This document shows positions 7,541-14,767 of a DNA stretch of 14,767 bases, piece after piece. Each line of letters starts with the position of its first letter. The first letter of the stretch is position 1. The DNA lies in assembly GCA_036939975.1 (NCBI GenBank), contig JALLPB010000743.1, positions 1 to 14,767 on the forward strand, in the 5' to 3' direction. The stretch is from Cyclostephanos tholiformis (Eukaryota; Bacillariophyta; Thalassiosirophyceae; Thalassiosirales; Thalassiosiraceae). A program made the translations under genes and the position numbers. Under the pieces are notes generated by a model that did not search any database, had not been told where the DNA came from, and saw only the letters and a program-made list of their open reading frames with translations.

Positions 7541-8806
7541 ATGACCGACGCCCGGTCAAATAATATCGACGCCAAACGCCCCGGCCGGATGGTGCGTCGT
7601 TCGTCATCGTCCAATTGCTCGGACGAAGATCGCGTCCACGCCGCCAACGACTCGATCCGATCCCGATTATGCCACCGTCCTCCCCCGACACCTCCCAACG
7701 TCGCGCCGTCACATCCAATAGTAGCATCGTCGTCGTCGTCGTCGTCGTCGTCATCGTCGTCTTCGATGCCAATTTCGATACCGATGCCCGATGCCGCCGC
7801 CGGAGTAGCGGGGTGGGTACCGCAATATGACGACGACGACGACTACGACGACGACGGATGCGATGGCTACTCCTCCACGGGCGCTTACTTGGCCGGCGGG
7901 GGGAATATGGCGATGGGGGGTAGGGGGGGAGGACGAGGACCACCGCCGCTAGGGTCGGAATCGTCGGGCCTGTCATTCGCGATGGACGGATTGACGGTCG
8001 GATCTCTGCCGTCCCACCTCCACCGTTCCCGGCATGGGGGTGGGGGGGGGGGCGGCGGGTTCGGGTTCGGGTTCGGGGTGGGAGGGGGGGGGGGGGGGAC
8101 GGGGGGTCACGTCGTCCCGCATCGAACGCGACCACGCGCCCCCCCGGGCGGCACGGTGATCGGCGGCAACGACGACCGATTCATGGGCTCGGCATCGTTG
8201 CCGCCGCCGAGGGCGCCGTACCTATCATCGCGTCATTGGGGCGCCGAGGAAAGGCTGTCGAATATGCCGGAGGTTAGATTGCCGGAATCGACGATGGCGC
8301 ATTCGTACGCGTCGACGTCGTCCCACGTCGTCCAATACGGCTCGTTGCGCGAGTCGAGATTTCACCGCGGTGGTAGGGGGGGGGGATCATCGTCGACTAC
8401 GTCGCACGGTCCGCACCACGGCGGATGCGGCAGTAGTAGCGCCGCGGATCGAATCACGGCGTCGATACTGCCGGTAAACGATGTCGGCGGCATCGAAGGA
8501 GACCAATTATTGAGTCGTTCCATGACGGCATTGGACGTACTCACTCGAACGAACGAATCGTCGCGAACGATCACATACAACAATAACGATGACGCGACGG
8601 CCGACGATTATGATGTCGATCTCGACAATTCGCCGTCCGACGGGGGGAACGATCCGTCGTCTACATTCGATGTGTCGCGGCGACGACCGTTGAATGAAGC
8701 TCCATCCCAAAATCCGGAAAATCGTGGCTCGTCGTCGTTCGATAACTACGACCATCATCATGCCAATCCCGACACGTTCGAGGCATTCGACTTCGAACTC
8801 GAGTGA
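7541..8806 (+). CDS. Hypothetical 421-aa low-complexity, probably disordered protein
   Basis: A single intact frame from ATG 7541 to TGA 8804-8806. An in-frame TGA at 7487-7489 lies upstream, so this ATG is the first in frame. The codon pattern (TCG, ACG, GAC) matches the neighbouring sulfatase and supports real coding. The protein has no recognisable domain. It shows an RRSSSSNCSDED stretch (19-30), poly-Ser (63-75), an Asp/Tyr block (97-105), a Gly/Phe-rich segment (166-189), scattered Ser/Asp/His-rich stretches and an acidic, aromatic end, FEAFDFELE. No signal peptide or membrane segment is seen. The composition suggests intrinsic disorder; a nuclear or regulatory role is possible but not shown. 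The gene is convergent with the sulfatase. Homopolymeric G runs inside the gene are potential sequencing-error sites. The minus-strand and alternate-frame ORFs here are shadows. Confidence 0.72.
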   Translation: MTDARSNNIDAKRPGRMVRRSSSSNCSDEDRVHAANDSIRSRLCHRPPPTPPNVAPSHPIVASSSSSSSSSSSSSMPISIPMPDAAAGVAGWVPQYDDDDDYDDDGCDGYSSTGAYLAGGGNMAMGGRGGGRGPPPLGSESSGLSFAMDGLTVGSLPSHLHRSRHGGGGGGGGFGFGFGVGGGGGGTGGHVVPHRTRPRAPPGGTVIGGNDDRFMGSASLPPPRAPYLSSRHWGAEERLSNMPEVRLPESTMAHSYASTSSHVVQYGSLRESRFHRGGRGGGSSSTTSHGPHHGGCGSSSAADRITASILPVNDVGGIEGDQLLSRSMTALDVLTRTNESSRTITYNNNDDATADDYDVDLDNSPSDGGNDPSSTFDVSRRRPLNEAPSQNPENRGSSSFDNYDHHHANPDTFEAFDFELE

Positions 8807-9165
8807 TGTAACATCCGCTCCCAACAAAAATGACCAAAATGAATTGATTTCACGATGAATTGGAGACTCTTGCCTAAGTACTAAGAATTATGGCATTGTA
8901 TTATGGTTGCCGCCTTATGATAATTTATTACACTTATCGCACAGGCCGCGACTAAAAAAAGGCTCCAAGCAGTTCAACTGTAATCTTGAAGGATGACGTC
9001 CTTCGAATAAAGCTCATCGACATTAAACTACTTATTGAACGGGCAACACGAGAGTTGCATTCATTAGCAGGATGCAAGTCGTGTGCATAGGATGATGAAC
9101 TATCAATATTTTCCTAGATCTGCCCGTCTGCTTAATTGCCAGCCACTATTTTGCGAGACGACCGC
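8807..9165. other. Convergent intergenic region with a poly(A) signal
   Basis: Lies between the stop codons of the 421-aa gene (+) and the sulfatase (-). A consensus AATAAA sits at 9006-9011, about 200 bp after the + strand stop, and is preceded by a small hairpin, TTGAAGGATGACGTCCTTCGAA (about 8986-9007, split here by description only as arms TTGAAGGA and TCCTTCGAA). It plausibly carries the 3' untranslated region and polyadenylation signal of the + strand gene. No gene is visible. Confidence 0.5.
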
Positions 9166-11431
9166 TTACCATAACCATGGAACATTCGACCAATCCCTTT
9201 CGCCATCGGGCAGCGGCTTCAGCGGCCACGGTTTTGCACCCACGCGCGATGCCCACTCCGACCATTCTCTTGCCATGCGCTTCACGCGATCTCGATTCTC
9301 GGACGCCAAGTCATGCAGCTCAGTTCGATCGTCTTCGATATTATAGAGTTCCCAACCATGCAAGTCGTGATCGCCATCTCTGCTACGTTCCTCGCCACGA
9401 AGATCATCACAACGTCTACGAACGAGCTTCCACTTACCATCCCTTACTGCACAATTTCCTTGATGTTCCCAAAAGATTGGCTTTCGTCTAGTGACTTCAT
9501 TTCCGCGCAATATTGGAAGGAAGCTCTCACCTTCCATCATGTCCGGAGGGACTCGCACGCCGGCAATATCCAAGCACGTCGCGACAATGTCCATCAAAAT
9601 CCACGGCGAGTGACATATTCTCCCGCGATCATTAATAATGACGTTGCGATCGTGCTGCCCCGAAGGCACAGCCTTCGGCCAATGCACGATGAAGGGTGTG
9701 GATATCCCACCCTCGTGAACGAAACTCTTGAATAGTCTAAAGGGAGTATTCGAAGCGTTCGCCCATGACAGCCCATAGCTCATAAAAGTATCCTCGTCCC
9801 CAGGCCTAAGCGTCTGATCATTGCCCACCCTGATCCGTCGACCATCGCGTGTTAGGCCGCCATAATTTTCGGTAAAATGCCCCTCGTCTCCATTCTCCTT
9901 CAAATACTGACGATGGTACATGGGAACAAAATGTCATTGAGGCATTCGTCGCGGTTGATGAATGCGGCTGTGAGCGCTCACGAACTCACCTCGGCACATC
10001 CTACCAAACGCACGCGCGGGCGGGGAATGTCAGGAAAAAAAAAAAAAAACCATCGACCGAGGGAAAATGTAACATCCATCGCGACGCGATAAGGTGCACT
10101 ACTCACCACCGTTGTCCGATAAGAAGAGGATGACGGTATTTTGGTACATACCAGTTTCCCGGAGTTTCGCCAGGATACGACCTATGCCACGATCCATGAT
10201 CGTGATCTGGGCGGCATAACAGGACATCCGCGCGTCTTCCCACTCCTTGTTCGATACACTATCCCACGGAGGCGATCGCTCGTCGCGCGGAGAGCACTTC
10301 CATGACGGTGGGATGATATTCTGTTCGATGAGGCGCGCATGGCGTCTTTCCCGGATTTTGTCCCATCCGCACATGTACTTGCCGGTGTATGATTCGATTT
10401 CATCTGATGATTACGATTGGGTTGGGGTGGGGTGTTGGGGGGGGGGGGGGGGGGGGGGGGGGGGATGAGATGATGTATTTTTTTCTTCGCATTGGCTCAT
10501 GATTTCCTTTCGTGAAACGATCAAGGTTGTACCCTACCTTTCGGTGCATGAAGCGGCCTTATATNCCCCCCCCCCCCCCCCCCCAACGAAACAAAATCAT
10601 CCTAATAATGACGTACCAATGCGGTGCGGCATGCGCAACGTACATGAAGAACGGCCTATCGTCCCCACCCCCCATCCTCCTTTCATGCACCCTTTCTATC
10701 ATCGAGCACGCCTCGTCGTTGATCGCGTCCGTGTAGTAATATCCGTCCGGGGGGATTTCCTCAATGACGTTTCCGTCCCGTACCAGGGACGGTGGACGAT
10801 AGTAGCTCCCGCCCCCCCCGAGGGTGCCGTAAAACTCGTCGAAGCCGCGCGTATTGGGCGTGGGATGCACGTCTTCATGGGACATGGCATCCCGGATCCA
10901 TTCGGGACTCGCGTCGGGGGGGTACTCGCCCCCCACGTGCCATTTCCCCACCATGAACGTGGCATATCCCCTCGTCCCCGTCGTTCCTCGTTCGCCTCTG
11001 TCCTCATCATCATCCTCACCACACCCACCCCTACCCCCCTCCCCGCCTCCGACGATATCGCTCGATCGATATTCGCTCACGACATCATCATCACCGGTGG
11101 TCCCCAATAATTCGGCGATCGTCATGACGTCGCGCCTAAGATATCCCTGATACTCCCCCCCGACGCCGGCATCGTGTACCATATGCCCGATCCCCGCTTG
11201 ATGGGGATATGATCCCGTCAATAGCGATGCCCTCGACGGACAGCACCTCGCGCAATTGTACATTTGACCGAAACGTATGCCGTCATACGCGAGCGAATCG
11301 ATGTTGGGCGTATGTATCTCGGAACCGTAACATCCGAGATCGCTGTACCCAAGGTCGTCGGCTAGGATGATGATTATGTTGGTCCTGTCGTCATCGTCCT
11401 CGTCCTCGTCATCGTCGTCGTCGTCTTTCAT
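9166..11431 (-). CDS. Arylsulfatase (type I, formylglycine-dependent), five exons, 627 aa
   Basis: Hydrolyses sulfate esters. Exons on the - strand: 11431-10617, 10557-10538, 10403-10107, 10000-9990 and 9906-9166; all four introns are GT-AG and the phases agree. Total 1884 nt. Family residues are all in order: metal ligands D25 D26 (LADDLG), signature C63-C-P-S-R with C63 as the formylglycine precursor, GKWH (K163, H165), HAAPHW (H271), SDNGG (D375, N376) and TPFRLFK (K441). The C-terminal [17 protein letters not shown] block is typical of bacterial (planctomycete-like) arylsulfatases. Oddities: the start is followed by an acidic run (14 of residues 3-15 region Asp/Glu) with no signal peptide, so a 5' exon may be missing. 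A Gly/Asp-rich insertion lies at about 111-154. The first intron contains the N and a poly(C) run. The substrate cannot be deduced. Confidence 0.88.
9990..10000 (-). other. Sulfatase microexon 4 (11 nt)
   Basis: GATGTGCCGAG, bounded by GGTAG and GTGAGT. It completes Gly378 and encodes Cys-Ala-Glu, giving the family block SDNGGCAE next to the Asp/Asn metal ligands. It brings phase 1 to phase 0, matching the next exon, which starts TATTTGAAG at 9906. Confidence 0.82.
10404..10616. other. Assembly-uncertain poly(C)/poly(G) tracts and N in sulfatase introns
   Basis: Intron 1 (10616-10558) contains an N at 10565 next to 19 C (10566-10584). Intron 2 (10537-10404) contains 28 G (10437-10464). True intron lengths are therefore unknown. 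The exon sequence on both sides is clean. Confidence 0.8.
10538..10557 (-). other. Sulfatase microexon 2 (20 nt)
   Basis: Bounded by ATAAG on the acceptor side and GTAGGG on the donor side. It supplies the third base of Trp272 and then PLHAPK plus the first base of Asp279. This yields APHW-PLHAPK-DEIESY, the expected order for this family. Without it the neighbouring exons are out of phase (2 versus 1), so the exon is needed for the frame. Confidence 0.85.
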
Positions 11432-11681
11432 TTTTTTTTTTTTTTATATATTGATTTTTCGTTTGATTTTCGATTCGCGTTTTATTTCCGGATCGCGACA
11501 AAGCCCCGGAAGCGTGCGACGGCACCGAGAATACCTAGAGACTGGTTTTAGATTTTTTTGGATCGCAGTTCGCTTGACCACTGATGCTGAGGGAATTTTT
11601 TTATTTTGTAAAACCACTAACATAACAGAAAAATAGAGAGAGATGTAAAATATGTTGCTACTACAAATGTTATGTTATGTA
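11432..11681. other. Intergenic region between sulfatase 5' end and unknown-gene 3' end
   Basis: Starts with a T run of about 16 (11431-11446, poly(A) on the sulfatase strand just upstream of its ATG). It holds the sulfatase leader and probably the 3' untranslated region of the - strand gene upstream. An 89-codon + strand frame (11367-11636) is a shadow of the sulfatase start and T-rich DNA. No gene is recognised. Confidence 0.5.
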
Positions 11682-12701
11682 CTAAAACTCCGATGAATTG
11701 TCCGAGTCGTCCTCGCTCTCCTCACTGCTGTCCTTAACCACCTGGCCCCCTCCTCCTCCTCCCCCTCCACGTCCTGTGCCTCCTCCTCCATCTCCACCCC
11801 CTCCTCCTCCTCCTCCTCCGCCGCCGCCACCACTTCTTCGATCCACCTCCGTGCTGATTTGGCTTTCAAGAAAGCCAAAGTCAGTAATGCCCCCATTCTT
11901 TGGTTGGACCGTTAGAGCATGGCGGTCCATTGATACCTTCAGGGTGATGACGTACATGCAGTTGAACTGCATGTGTCGCACCCCTGCAAACCACACCTTC
12001 TTCTTCATAGGGACTTGAAACATCTTGATCTTGGGATTTCCAGTGCATTCAACGTCAAGATGAATGAGCTGGGGGGGCCCTTGATGATATCCATTGATTG
12101 CATGGACTCCAGCATTCACCATGACTTGCATGGTGTCGCTGTATCCCGTATAACGGGAGGAGTCCTGCGCGATCCCCTGGACGGCAGCTTGAAGGTCAGA
12201 GAAGAGCTTCTTGGACATCTTCCACTGGACGCTCAGCGTCCTCCCCCCGGTGAGAAGGCTCACTTGGGGCTGGGCATCCTGCGGGGGCACCCCGCCCTCA
12301 TGCAGGACAACGTCAATCTTGTTCACTGTCCACTGGACGTAGGGGTTGACGGTGAAGCCCCGGGGGGGGTCCACAAAGAAGCGCGTCAACGTGGCATGCT
12401 GCTTCGTCTTTGGGGGGGGGAATCCACATTGATTATATCCTCCTCCCCCATTGTCTTGGCCCTCCCCTTCTTGGAGGGTGCCTTCATTTTGGTGGACGCT
12501 TCATTTGGCATGGTGGCGTCATCGTTCTCGTCATTGGCAGTGTCGTCGTCTTTGCCAATGTCGGTGGCATCGTTGTCGACTTCTTCGTCGTCGCCTTTGT
12601 CGCTCGCCCTGCCATTTGCTGCAAATTTAGAATGGGTGAGGAGAGGTGGGGTTAGAAAACATGTAATTATTATAATAAATTGGCAATACTTACCTTGTCA
12701 T
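11682..12701 (-). CDS. Unknown two-exon gene, about 311 aa, frame broken at a 9-C run
   Basis: Exon 1 is 12701-12694 (ATG ACA AG), then GTAAGT. The proposed intron is 12693-12609, ending AAATGGCAG, though an acceptor 10 nt upstream (TTTGCAG) also exists. Exon 2 runs to TAG at 11682. N-terminal part acidic (GDDEEVDNDATDIGKDDD), then a basic KAPSKKGRAK stretch. A second possible start at 12511-12509 has the strong context GCCACCATG. At the C run 12412-12420 the frame shifts: one more C would join ...EEDIINVD to ...QHATLTRFFVDPPRGF and give exactly 312 codons including the stop. Then comes a compact 190-residue core (VQWTVNKIDVV...SVQWKMSKKLF...AGVRHMQFNCMYVITLKVS), a long Gly tract, and an acidic Ser/Asp/Glu tail. 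The core's family is not recognised. It lies divergent to a Harbinger-like transposase, so it may belong to that element. Confidence 0.6.
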
Positions 12702-13038
12702 CGTCGATAACCACTTATTTGGTCTTCGAGCTCGATCAATCACACGTAATCACGAAAATTACGATGAAAGTTATGGTCATCCCGTTTGCGGAAGTGTTTA
12801 ATGTGAACATGACGGATGTACCTGGTGTCAGTGGTACGTCTGGTGTTGATCTGGCCCTCATCGATTAGGTCTTGTAGTTTATTTTTTGTTGGCTTTTCCC
12901 CAGGGCTTTATTGTGGGGGGGTCATAGGCCATGGTCCGGGGGAGGATGGTGGCATTGTTTTGGTGGGTTGGCTGGTTGGTTGTTGTGTGCTGCTTGCTAT
13001 GGCGCATGCCAGCCTCACCAATGCTGCTTCAGTCAATG
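12702..13038. other. Upstream region of the minus-strand gene
   Basis: No ORF with recognisable content. A GTTGGCTGGTTGGTTGTTG stretch (about 12967-12985) echoes motifs in the 182-bp tandem array. It probably includes the leader and promoter of the - strand gene. No motif is clear enough to annotate. Confidence 0.4.
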
Positions 13039-13436
13039 TACAAGTTTCACTTAGTGAAACTTGTATACAAGTTACTTGTATACAAGTTACAACTCGATCG
13101 AGTTGTATGTTTTCATACAACTCGAACTTGTCCCATATGAATTCCACGAATTCCTATGTATGGACTTACAACTCGATACAACTCGATCGAGTTGTACGTT
13201 TTTGTACAACTCGAAAACTTGTCAAAAACTTGTAAGTTGTATACAACTTACAACGGAAGATGTACGGACGAGTTGTATGAAAACATACAACTCGAACTTG
13301 TCCCATATGAATTCCACCAATTCCTATGTATGGACTTACAACTCAATCGAGTTGTACATTTTTGTACAACTCAAAAACTTGTAAGTTGTATACATCTTGC
13401 AATGGAAGATGTACGGAAGATGTATGGAAGATGTAT
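13039..13436. repeat. Palindrome-rich array with a 170-bp direct duplication, between divergent genes
   Basis: It contains an inverted repeat TACAAGTTTCAC-TTA-GTGAAACTTGTA (13039-13065), a 16-bp palindrome AACTTGTATACAAGTT (13058-13073) with a repeat at 13074-13087, and ACAACTCGATCGAGTTGT (18 bp) at 13089-13106 and 13178-13195. There are hairpins with ACAACTCG arms at 13099-13124 and 13188-13213, and a 24-bp perfect palindrome at 13230-13253. A block starting CATACAACTCG at 13114 recurs at 13284 (170-bp offset, a few indels). It ends in three copies of an 11-mer, GGAAGATGTA(C/T), at 13404-13436. Such dense palindromes between two divergent coding regions fit a protein-binding or promoter region of a transposon, but this is inference. 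Confidence 0.8.
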
Positions 13437-13645
13437 GAGAAACTTGTACAATAATGTACCAGTCTACATACATGCAAAAAGAAAAATTCTTCTGTAAAAA
13501 AATTCATTCCCGGATGAAGCTGTATTTACTCTACATCTTGGCGTGGCAAGCAACAAGAACACACCTACCCAACACACAACACAACAACCATCCGCCAAGA
13601 ATCCCCCCCCCCCACCCTAACTTCCGCCGCCACCGCCACCAAAAA
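13437..13645. other. Leader region of the transposase relic
   Basis: CA-rich (ACACACCTACCCAACACACA near 13559) with an 11-C run at 13603-13613, directly before ATG 13646. It resembles the CA-rich leader at 2645-2690. Upstream frames are the palindromic array read through and are not genes. Confidence 0.5.
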
Positions 13646-14767
13646 ATGACAGCCATCTCTGACAACAACAACAATAATGATGACTACTACTACGTCGACA
13701 ACGCTGTCTTTGAGTCAGCGGCACGGGACATCCAAAATAGGATGTCCCCTGCAGTCGGGACCCCCAAAGTGGAAGCCCGACACTTTGGCGAGTTCTTTGG
13801 AACGAGCGCCAGTGTACTGCTGACGCTTTGGGAGCTCCTCGAGAGAGACTCCCTCCTCCCGTGAAGAGCCACCCGAAACATCTGCTCTGGGCGTTACACT
13901 TCTTAAAAGTGTACCCCAAGCAGAGCCCGGGGTGCTCGACCGTCGGCGCGTCCAACGGCGCCGTCGACCCGAAGACCCACCGCAAATGGGTCTGGGCCTA
14001 CATCGAGGCAGTCACCGAGCTCATTAAAGTAGTCGTAAGTTTATTTGATTGTTGTGTTTATGTTTTTCTTGACATAGGTGTGATTGCCTAAGCGTCCGTT
14101 GACGCGGCCGACTCGTCCTGGCGGCCATCGTCAGTGTCGTTGTCAATGAAGACGACACCATCGTTTTCGTTTTCATCGTCTTCTTCATCTCACCTTCCCC
14201 CCTTTCCCCCCGCCCTCCCTCCTCAGCCGCAGGTCGATTTCAAGAGGTGGAAGGAGGGGGACATAGGCGACAGGGCGGGAAGGAGAGGAACGCATCAACG
14301 TCGCCCCGGGGGGGAGCGCCGTTGGAGGGGTACGGGGGGAGGGTGGGCGAGATGCGCTCGTCTCGTACGCTACGACGGCCACAACGACGCCGGGGAATGC
14401 TGTCACACCCCCCCCACTGAAAGGAGGGGATCCGATGCGCTCAAATGGTGCGGGGTGGGGGTGGGGGGGACTTGACCGGTCCGTCGGGGCCTGGGAGCGG
14501 GTTTCTCTCAATTTCTGACAAGGGATACGCCGGACATCCCCACAAAATCAAGTGTCGGGCGAATGAGATAATCAACAAAGAGAAGCGGGGGATGCGGGCG
14601 CGAGTGCCATCAAAAAATGTCTTACGGATGGTGAAAGACCTGTGGGATCCTCTCCCAGGTCTTCTGCCACAGCATTTTGCGTCATGGCGATGTTTTTTGG
14701 GCATGCACGGTGGTGACGCAGCTCACCATCGAGAAAGGAGAGTCGCTATTCGAGGTAGAATATAGCG
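13646..14767 (+). pseudogene. Harbinger/PIF-like (DDE_Tnp_4-type) transposase, decayed, runs off the right edge
   Basis: Exon 1 runs from ATG 13646 (MTAISDNNNNNDDYYYVDN..., with RHFGEFFGTSASVLLTLWEL), then a frameshift near 13860 with a TGA at 13862-13864. It continues VKSHPKHLLWALHFLKVYPK...GAVDPKTHRKWVWAYIEAVTELIKVV to 14034. An intron 14035-14230 (GTAAGT to GCCGCAG) joins in phase to VDFKRWKEGDIGD. From there to about 14470 the frame is lost, removing the region of the first catalytic Asp residues. A C-terminal piece is readable: SDKGYAGHPHKIKC (14513-14554), then, shifted and with TGA at 14632-14634, ILSQVF...HGDVFWACTVVTQLTIEKGE. The order matches diatom Harbinger-type transposases. Multiple shifts and stops show inactivity. 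The call is from motif recognition. The gene end is outside the window. Confidence 0.75.

Noticed and set aside
7536..8135. 199-aa minus-strand ORF opposite the 421-aa gene
   Set aside because: Its Arg/Pro/Thr-rich composition is the complement of low-complexity Ser/Asp/Gly codons; codon bias supports the + strand frame.
8986..9011. Rho-independent terminator
   Set aside because: The hairpin is followed by AATAAA rather than a T tract and the DNA is eukaryotic; a poly(A) signal fits better.
10499..11110. 203-aa plus-strand ORF
   Set aside because: Antisense to sulfatase exon 1 and runs through the poly(C)/N stretch.
11973..12710. 245-aa plus-strand ORF over the unknown gene
   Set aside because: It mirrors the minus-strand gene, whose reading has good splice signals, a structured core and a sensible stop; the + frame looks like antisense by-product.
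13114..13436. CRISPR-like array
   Set aside because: Repeats are palindromic with irregular spacing, in a spliceosomal eukaryotic context, without uniform spacers or cas genes.
12816..13497. Several plus-strand ORFs (107-139 aa) across the palindromic array
   Set aside because: They read the ACAACTCG/GAGTTGT repeats as Tyr/Leu/Asn-rich peptides; the open frames come from the repeat unit, not selection.
14077..14100. Shorter 43-nt transposase intron (14035-14077)
   Set aside because: It leads at once into a TGA (GTG TGA), whereas the 14035-14230 intron joins in phase to the family-like VDFKRWKEGDIGD.

Overview
This is eukaryotic nuclear DNA, most likely from a diatom or a related stramenopile microalga. 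Genes have short GT-AG introns, coding regions favour TCG/ACG codons and low-complexity Ser/Asp/Gly tracts, long poly(G)/poly(C) runs are common, and the transposon relics (piggyBac-like, Harbinger-like) resemble those known from diatom genomes. The species assignment is inference. No tRNA, rRNA, CRISPR or bacterial-type operon was seen.

Layout. (1) 1-7120 is a transposon graveyard. It holds tandem and inverted repeats, a MITE-like inverted-repeat unit (1667-1989), short coding relics, a long hairpin (3205-3271), and a relic of a repeated ORF (3508-5940). That ORF is cut in two by a 1511-bp DNA element (3848-5358) with 27-bp terminal inverted repeats and a 4-bp target duplication. Then comes a broken piggyBac-like transposase C-terminus (about 6301-6881), part of which is duplicated in tandem. 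(2) 7541-11431 is a small host-gene island: a disordered 421-aa protein on the + strand and, convergent with it, a five-exon arylsulfatase on the - strand. I assembled the sulfatase from two long, one mid-sized and two tiny exons (20 and 11 nt). The tiny exons restore conserved sulfatase sequence exactly and in phase. (3) 11682-14767 looks like a second mobile or formerly mobile unit. A two-exon gene of unknown function runs on the - strand. A palindrome-rich intergenic region follows (13039-13436). A decayed Harbinger/PIF-like (DDE_Tnp_4) transposase runs on the + strand and off the right edge.

How the genes relate. The sulfatase would need the formylglycine-generating machinery, which is not in the window. 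The two divergent genes at the right could be the two ORFs of one Harbinger-like element, with the palindromic array as a shared promoter or protein-binding region. That pairing is a hypothesis from layout only. The most solid new observations are the sulfatase microexons, the nested transposon with a cleanly readable insertion site, and the palindromic array between the divergent genes.
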